A stretch of DNA of 59,592 bases from positions 1 through 59,592 of the forward strand of contig CATABD010000006.1 of the NCBI GenBank assembly GCA_949494735.1, given 5' to 3'. The notes beneath the pieces were generated by a model. That model saw only the letters and a program-made list of their open reading frames with translations. It had not been told where the DNA came from and ran no database searches. Source of the stretch: an uncultured Oscillospiraceae bacterium. Lineage in GTDB: Bacteria; Bacillota; Clostridia; Oscillospirales; Oscillospiraceae. Position 1 is the first letter of the stretch; each line of letters begins with the position of its first letter. Below, in pieces: positions 55,182-59,592 of this stretch. The position numbers and the translations under genes were made by a program.

Positions 55182-57591
55182 GGCCGATCTGCGGGACGCC
55201 ATCCGGCTCACCCCGGAGGCCAAGCTGTCCGGCCCGGACAAGCGGCGGCTGGTGTCCGCTGTGAAGAAGGCCAAGCAGGACGGTAGGCTCCCCCAGACCG
55301 CCCAGCAGACCATCCCCTACCGGGAAATGTGCCGGGACGGGATCTGCGTGGTGACAGACCGCTACTACACCAAGCAGGTCCGTTTCTACGATATCAACTA
55401 TCAGTTGGCCCAGAACGAGGATAAAAACCGCATTTTTGAGGACTACTGCGACTTCCTGAACTACTTCGACAGCTCCATTCACGTTCAGCTCTCCTTCCTC
55501 AACCAGCGGGCCGACCTGGAGGAGTGCCTGCGGTCCATCCAGATCCCGGAGCAGATGGACGCCTACAACGGCATCCGGGAGGAATACTCGGATATGTTGA
55601 AAGGCCAGCTCGCCAAAGGCAACAACGGCCTGACCAAGACCAAGTACATCACCTTCGGGGTGGAGGCGGACAGCTTGAAAGCGGCCAAGCCCCGGCTGGA
55701 GCGCATTGAGGCGGATATTCTCGCCAATTTCAAGGTGCTGGGCGTCCGCGCCCACTCGCTGGACGGCTATGAGCGGCTGGCGGTGCTCCACCAGATGTTC
55801 CACCCCATGGGCCAGCAGAAATTCCGCTTCGCCTGGGACGCCATCTGGAAAACGGGCCTCTCCAGCAAGGACTTCATCGCCCCGGACAGCTTCACCTTCC
55901 AGGATGGCCGGGTGTTTCAGCTCGGCAGGACCTACGGCGCGGCGTCCTTTCTGCAAATCCTGGCCCCGGAGCTGACGGACAAGATGCTGAAAGAGTTCCT
56001 GGACCTGGAGAACAGCCAGGTGGTGACGCTGCACATCCAGTCCATTGACCAGAACGCCGCCATCAAAAACATCAAGCGGAAGCTCACCGACCTGGACCGC
56101 ATGAAGATCGAGGAGCAGAAGAAGGCCGTCCGCGCGGGCTACGACATGGATATCATCCCGTCCGACCTCGCCACCTACGGCACCGAGGCCAGGACGCTGC
56201 TGGAGGACCTGCAAAGCCGGAACGAGCGGATGTTCCTGGTGACGGTGCTGGTGCTCAATCTGGCGGACCGGCGGCAGCGGCTGAAAACCGACGTGTTCCA
56301 GGCGGCAGGAGTGGCCCAGAAATACAACTGCGCCCTGCGGCGGCTGGACTGGCAGCAGGAGCAGGGCCTCATGTCCTCCCTCCCCCTGGGCTTGAACCAG
56401 ATCGACATACAGCGGGGCTTGACCACCTCAAGCACCGCTATTTTTGTGCCCTTCACCACCCAGGAGCTGTTCATGGGCGGCGAGGCGCTGTACTACGGCC
56501 TCAACGCCCTGTCCAACAATCTCATCATGGCGGACCGCAAGCAGCTCAAGGCCCCCAGCGGCCTGATTTTGGGCACTCCCGGCGGCGGCAAGTCCTTCTC
56601 CGCCAAGCGGGAGATCGCCAACATCTTCCTGGTCACGCGGGACGATATCGCCGTCATCGACCCGGAGGATGAGTATTCGCCCCTGGTGCGGCGGCTGGGC
56701 GGTCAGGTGATCGACATCTCCCCCACCTCCAATCAGTACGTCAACCCCATGGACCTCAATCTGAACTACAGCGAGGACGACAACCCCCTGACGCTGAAAA
56801 GCGATTTTGTTCTCTCCCTCATGGAGCTGATCGTGGGGGGCAGGGCTGGGCTGGAGCCCATTGAGAAAACGGTGATCGACCGCTGCGTTCACATGGTCTA
56901 CCGGGATTATTTGCAGGACCCCCGGCCCGAGAAAATGCCCGTGCTGGGGGATCTTCACCAGCTTTTGTGCCAGCAGCCCGAGCCGGAGGCCCAGCGGCTG
57001 GCCACGGCGCTGGAGATCTACGTCACCGGCTCCCTCAACGTGTTCAACCACCGTACCAACGTGAAGATCAACAGCCGGATCGTGTGCTACGTCATCAAAA
57101 ACCTGGGCAAGCAGCTCAAAAAGTTTGGGATGCAGGTGGTCCAGGACCAGGTGTGGGGCCGGGTCAGCGAGAACCGGGACGCCCACAAGTCCACCCGGCT
57201 CTATATTGATGAAATGCACCTGCTGCTCCGGGACGAACAGACGGCGGCGTACACGGTGGAGATTTGGAAGCGGTTCCGCAAATGGGGCGGCATCCCCACC
57301 GGGATCACGCAAAACGTCAAGGATTTGCTGTCCTCCGCCGAAATCGAGAACATTTTCGAGAACAGCGACTTCATTTATATGCTCAATCAGGCCGCCGGGG
57401 ACCGCCAAATTCTGGCGAAGCAGCTCAACATCTCCCCCCACCAGCTCTCTTATGTGACCAACAGCGGGCCGGGTGAGGGGCTTTTGTTTTTCGGGAATGT
57501 CATCATCCCCTTCGTGGACCACTTTCCCAAGGACACCGAGCTGTATCGACTGCTCACCACCCGCCCGGAAGATCTGACGAAGGAGGGGTGA
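55111..57591 (+). CDS. virB4: VirB4/TrbE-type ATPase of the conjugation machine
   Basis: Start chosen at TTG 55111, nine bases after GGAGG inside the prgI end; ATG 55090 is the alternative. About 826 aa. An N-terminal domain (YREMCRDGICVVTDRYYTKQVRFYDINYQ, DFLNYFDSSIHVQLSFLNQ, read in parts) precedes the ATPase domain with Walker A GTPGGGKSF (Lys494), Walker B LYIDEMHLLL, and the ITQNVKDLLSSAEIENIFENS region. VirB4 energises assembly and transfer. It appears fully intact, unlike VirD4, and is coupled to prgI by overlap. Confidence 0.95.
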   Translation: MQTKQQKTQAKTLQTAKNRHEADKADLRDAIRLTPEAKLSGPDKRRLVSAVKKAKQDGRLPQTAQQTIPYREMCRDGICVVTDRYYTKQVRFYDINYQLAQNEDKNRIFEDYCDFLNYFDSSIHVQLSFLNQRADLEECLRSIQIPEQMDAYNGIREEYSDMLKGQLAKGNNGLTKTKYITFGVEADSLKAAKPRLERIEADILANFKVLGVRAHSLDGYERLAVLHQMFHPMGQQKFRFAWDAIWKTGLSSKDFIAPDSFTFQDGRVFQLGRTYGAASFLQILAPELTDKMLKEFLDLENSQVVTLHIQSIDQNAAIKNIKRKLTDLDRMKIEEQKKAVRAGYDMDIIPSDLATYGTEARTLLEDLQSRNERMFLVTVLVLNLADRRQRLKTDVFQAAGVAQKYNCALRRLDWQQEQGLMSSLPLGLNQIDIQRGLTTSSTAIFVPFTTQELFMGGEALYYGLNALSNNLIMADRKQLKAPSGLILGTPGGGKSFSAKREIANIFLVTRDDIAVIDPEDEYSPLVRRLGGQVIDISPTSNQYVNPMDLNLNYSEDDNPLTLKSDFVLSLMELIVGGRAGLEPIEKTVIDRCVHMVYRDYLQDPRPEKMPVLGDLHQLLCQQPEPEAQRLATALEIYVTGSLNVFNHRTNVKINSRIVCYVIKNLGKQLKKFGMQVVQDQVWGRVSENRDAHKSTRLYIDEMHLLLRDEQTAAYTVEIWKRFRKWGGIPTGITQNVKDLLSSAEIENIFENSDFIYMLNQAAGDRQILAKQLNISPHQLSYVTNSGPGEGLLFFGNVIIPFVDHFPKDTELYRLLTTRPEDLTKEG

Positions 57592-57594
57592 TAA

Positions 57595-58425
57595 ATGATA
57601 GACCCCTTACAGGGACAGGAGGCGGTCCAGCAGTTCATGAAGCTGCTGGAGGAGAACAACAGGCAGGGGCAGGCATCGGACCTGTCACAGCTCATGTGGT
57701 ACATGGACGGCATGAACCGGCAGTTTGAAGCGGTTTTGGCGGAGTTGCAAGAGGTCAGGGAGCAGCTTGCCCGGGAAAAGAGACCGTCCGTCCGGGAACA
57801 CATGGAAAACGCGGTGTCCGCGCTGGAGGAGAAGGCCCTGGCCGTGCGGGACAAGCTGACCGGCCTGTGGGAGAAGATCACCCAATGCGCCGCCGACGCC
57901 GTGCGTAATTTCAAGGAGATGGGCGTGTCCGCGTTGGACGGGGCGGTGTCGGCGCTGGGCGTGAAAAAGGCGTTGGAGGCTGTCCAGGACGGCATCAGCG
58001 GTTTGGCGGCGGACACCCGGAAAAGCATTGAGAAAGTGGAAGATATGGGCCACGATCTGCGCAGCGCGGGGGCCCATCTGAAAAATGTCGGGAGGGCTTT
58101 GCTGGGTAAGGAGGCCCAGGTGGTGAACGGCGGGCAGGAGGGGCGGTTCCAGTCTGTGGTGCTGGCCCCCATGCGCGCCACCCAACGGCTGTTATCCGGC
58201 ATGAACAACGCCACCCTCGCCGCTATTGGCAGCACGGAGCACCTGGAGCAGCGGGCGGCGGAGGTTCGCGCCGCCAAAGCGGAGCGGACGGCGGAGAGGC
58301 CGGGGAAGCGTCTGACGAAAAAGCCCTCCGTCCGCCAAGACCTGGAGGCCAAAAAGCTGGAAGCTGCCGCCCGTGCCGCCGCTGTGCCGGATCGGGAGCA
58401 TAAGCCCCCGGAGGCGGCGCTGTGA
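57595..58425 (+). CDS. DUF6674-like helical protein with KPS tail
   Basis: The 276-aa protein after AAGGAGGGG is nearly all helix: a start that may bind partners (QEAVQQFMKLLEENN, LMWYMDGMNRQFEAVLAELQEVREQL), a first KPS-like site RPSVREHMENAV near residue 63, a long central region with repeated Ala/Gly helices, and a C-terminal KPSVRQDLEAKKLEAAARAAA (from 58321). It is reminiscent of the DUF6674 proteins found directly behind VirB4 in such elements; I am moderately sure. It probably belongs to the channel, but its role is unknown. Confidence 0.78.
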   Translation: MIDPLQGQEAVQQFMKLLEENNRQGQASDLSQLMWYMDGMNRQFEAVLAELQEVREQLAREKRPSVREHMENAVSALEEKALAVRDKLTGLWEKITQCAADAVRNFKEMGVSALDGAVSALGVKKALEAVQDGISGLAADTRKSIEKVEDMGHDLRSAGAHLKNVGRALLGKEAQVVNGGQEGRFQSVVLAPMRATQRLLSGMNNATLAAIGSTEHLEQRAAEVRAAKAERTAERPGKRLTKKPSVRQDLEAKKLEAAARAAAVPDREHKPPEAAL

Positions 58426-59592
58426 GCCGGGAGCTGTACCGGGCCAAGTCCAAGCGGGTCCAGAAGCTGGGCCGGGACGGTCTGGTAGAACAGGATAAGG
58501 CCAGCGGTGAGGAGCGCCGGGTCAGCCAGCGCACGGCGGATGTGTCCTTTGGCCCGGACCGCACCCCGGACCAGGGGTTGGCACGGCCCGCCCCGGCCAA
58601 GGGGAAAAAGCGCCGCCAGCCCCCGCCGCCCCCGGTGGACGATTCCGGCAATGAGATTGAGCCGTCCCCTGCCATGCGGGGGGCGGACGATGTTCCGGCG
58701 CAGGGCCCGCCCCCGGTGGAGGGCAGCGGCCAGTCTCGGAAACAGCGTCAGCGGCGGCAGGGGCAAAAACTCCGGCAGGATATGGCCGCTTCCGCTGTTC
58801 GGGATGAGCCAGAGGACGGGCGGCTGCGATTTGAGACCGAGGGCACACCCGCCACCCAGGAGCATGATACCGGGCAGGAGCGTTCCCGTCTACGGTTTGA
58901 GGAAGATAGCGTCAGCACCCCGGACGCGGGCGGCGAGCCTGCCGCGCCGCCTCCTTCCCACCGCCAGCAGCGGCGGTATGAGCGGGCGGAGCGGCGGATG
59001 GAGCAGTCCGGGCGGCGGCTGGAGCGGGCCCAGGCCCAACTCCCCACGAAACGCCGCGCCCGTCTGGAGCAGGAGTATGACGCCAACAGCGGGAAGGTCC
59101 GCCGCCGTCTGCGGTTCGAGGAGGAGGTTCAGCCCGAGCAGGCGTCCCCGTCACTCCCCACCCAGGCGGGCCGCACGTTGAAAACGGCGGCGGTGATGAA
59201 AATTCACGGCAAGTTCCGGGAGGTAGAGCACCAGAACGTGGCGGTGGAGGCGGTGCATAAGAGCGAGTTCGCCGCCGAACGTGGCGCGGGCCGCTTTCTG
59301 CGCTGGAACAAGCGCCGCCTGCGCTCCAAGCCCTTCCGGGCGGCGCGTCGGGCGGAACGCCGACTGGCCCAGGAACGGGCGGGGCTGGCGTGGCAGACCG
59401 CTCTCCGGGACCACCCAGAGCTGCGTCGGCAAAACACCCTGTCCCGGTGGATGCAGAAACAGAAGCTGAAACGCCGCTATGCCAAGGCTGCGCGGGAGGC
59501 CCAGCAGACCGCCCAGCACACCCGGCAAGCGGCAACGGTTGTGGGGAAGATCGCCCGGGCGGTACAGCAGTACGCGGCGGCGCACAAGAGCG
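58422..59592 (+). CDS. CD1108-like conjugation protein, N-terminal part (runs off the window)
   Basis: A GTG start overlaps the previous stop (GTGA). The frame stays open for 390 codons to the window edge: SRELYRAKSKRVQKLGRD, a long Arg/Gln/Pro-rich, probably disordered stretch (FGPDRTPDQ; RLRFEEDS repeated as LRFEEEV), then KTAAVMKIHGKFREVEHQNVAVEAVHKSE and basic helices. Position behind VirB4 and the N-terminal style fit the CD1108 family, whose C-terminus usually carries lysozyme and CHAP/NlpC domains for opening the wall. Those would lie beyond the window. Arg content is very high. Confidence 0.78.
   Translation, partial: MSRELYRAKSKRVQKLGRDGLVEQDKASGEERRVSQRTADVSFGPDRTPDQGLARPAPAKGKKRRQPPPPPVDDSGNEIEPSPAMRGADDVPAQGPPPVEGSGQSRKQRQRRQGQKLRQDMAASAVRDEPEDGRLRFETEGTPATQEHDTGQERSRLRFEEDSVSTPDAGGEPAAPPPSHRQQRRYERAERRMEQSGRRLERAQAQLPTKRRARLEQEYDANSGKVRRRLRFEEEVQPEQASPSLPTQAGRTLKTAAVMKIHGKFREVEHQNVAVEAVHKSEFAAERGAGRFLRWNKRRLRSKPFRAARRAERRLAQERAGLAWQTALRDHPELRRQNTLSRWMQKQKLKRRYAKAAREAQQTAQHTRQAATVVGKIARAVQQYAAAHKS

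Larger units (their letters stand above)
22895..59592. mobile_element. Conjugative element 2 (Tn1549-like type IV system), partial and damaged
   Basis: The region has the usual Firmicutes conjugative-element gene set: RepA_N, DUF3846, sortase and Cna_B adhesin, PcfB-VirD4, Maff2, TrbL/VirB6-like, PrgI, VirB4, CD1108-like. The left end is the integrase remnant at 22960. The right end, relaxase and topoisomerase expected for such elements lie outside the window. Two later insertions interrupt virD4 and maff2/trbL. Confidence 0.85.

Noticed and set aside
56428-57522. Reverse open frame of 364 residues opposite virB4
   Set aside because: Shadow frame; VirB4 Walker motifs fix the coding strand.

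Overview
The window looks like chromosomal DNA of a high-GC, low-abundance-of-AT gut Clostridia (Oscillospiraceae/Flavonifractor-like Firmicutes). The reasons are AGGAGG ribosome binding sites, frequent TTG starts, TTGACA/TATAAT promoters, GPH-type sugar transport with GH3/GH78 enzymes, and a Firmicutes conjugative element of the Tn1549-like VirD4/PrgI/VirB4/SpaA-adhesin type. The genus is an inference from style, not from a marker gene.

Layout. (1) 1-115: the end of one tRNA and a complete tRNA-Thr(GGT). (2) 71-22894: a first integrative island inserted in the 3' end of that tRNA. A 45-bp direct repeat (71-115 and 22850-22894) bounds it, and GAAACCGACAC-type repeats lie just inside both ends. 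It carries a tyrosine integrase, a divergent repressor/excisionase-type switch, two unrecognised early genes, a membrane-anchored GH3 enzyme with swapped domain order plus its TetR-type regulator, and an AraC-controlled operon (GPH symporter, GH78 alpha-L-rhamnosidase, esterase, GH3 beta-glucosidase). An AAA/DUF4143 ATPase follows, then an AT-rich module (130-aa protein, DUF4417 protein, 150-aa protein, membrane DUF6680-like protein) next to the right end. (3) From 22895 to the window end: a second element in tandem at the same tRNA. It starts with the last 59 codons of another tyrosine integrase and continues as a conjugative element: RepA_N initiator, DUF3846, PP-loop protein, signal-peptide proteins, sortase, a ~1900-aa Cna_B-repeat adhesin, PcfB, VirD4, Maff2, TrbL/VirB6-like, SpoVG-like, DUF3848/3849, YodL, PrgI, VirB4, DUF6674-like and the start of a CD1108-like protein.

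The conjugative element is itself damaged by two insertions. The first (37404-43913) splits virD4 just after the Walker A motif. It contains what looks like the 5' end of a group II intron, a truncated TnpX-type large serine recombinase, a 4.8-kb island with an MmeI-type IIL restriction-modification enzyme, a SLOG protein and a lipoprotein (flanked by a 14-bp direct repeat), and TnpW. The second (about 45973-50085) removes the end of Maff2 and the start of the TrbL-like gene. It brings an XRE regulator, TnpV, an HxlR regulator and an esterase/adenylation-enzyme/GNAT cassette ending in a cut radical SAM gene. With VirD4, Maff2 and TrbL all broken, self-transfer is probably lost unless supplied in trans.

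The most interesting pattern is a short C-terminal tail, K-P-S-[IVL]-x-x-x-L followed by a basic/Pro/Ala-rich end, shared by nine otherwise unrelated proteins of the conjugative element (including SpoVG-like, PcfB, YodL and DUF3849 proteins). In three consecutive genes the tail is repeated at the DNA level, in two of them together with the next gene's ribosome binding site. It could be a type IV secretion signal or a docking tag for a common partner; this is a hypothesis.
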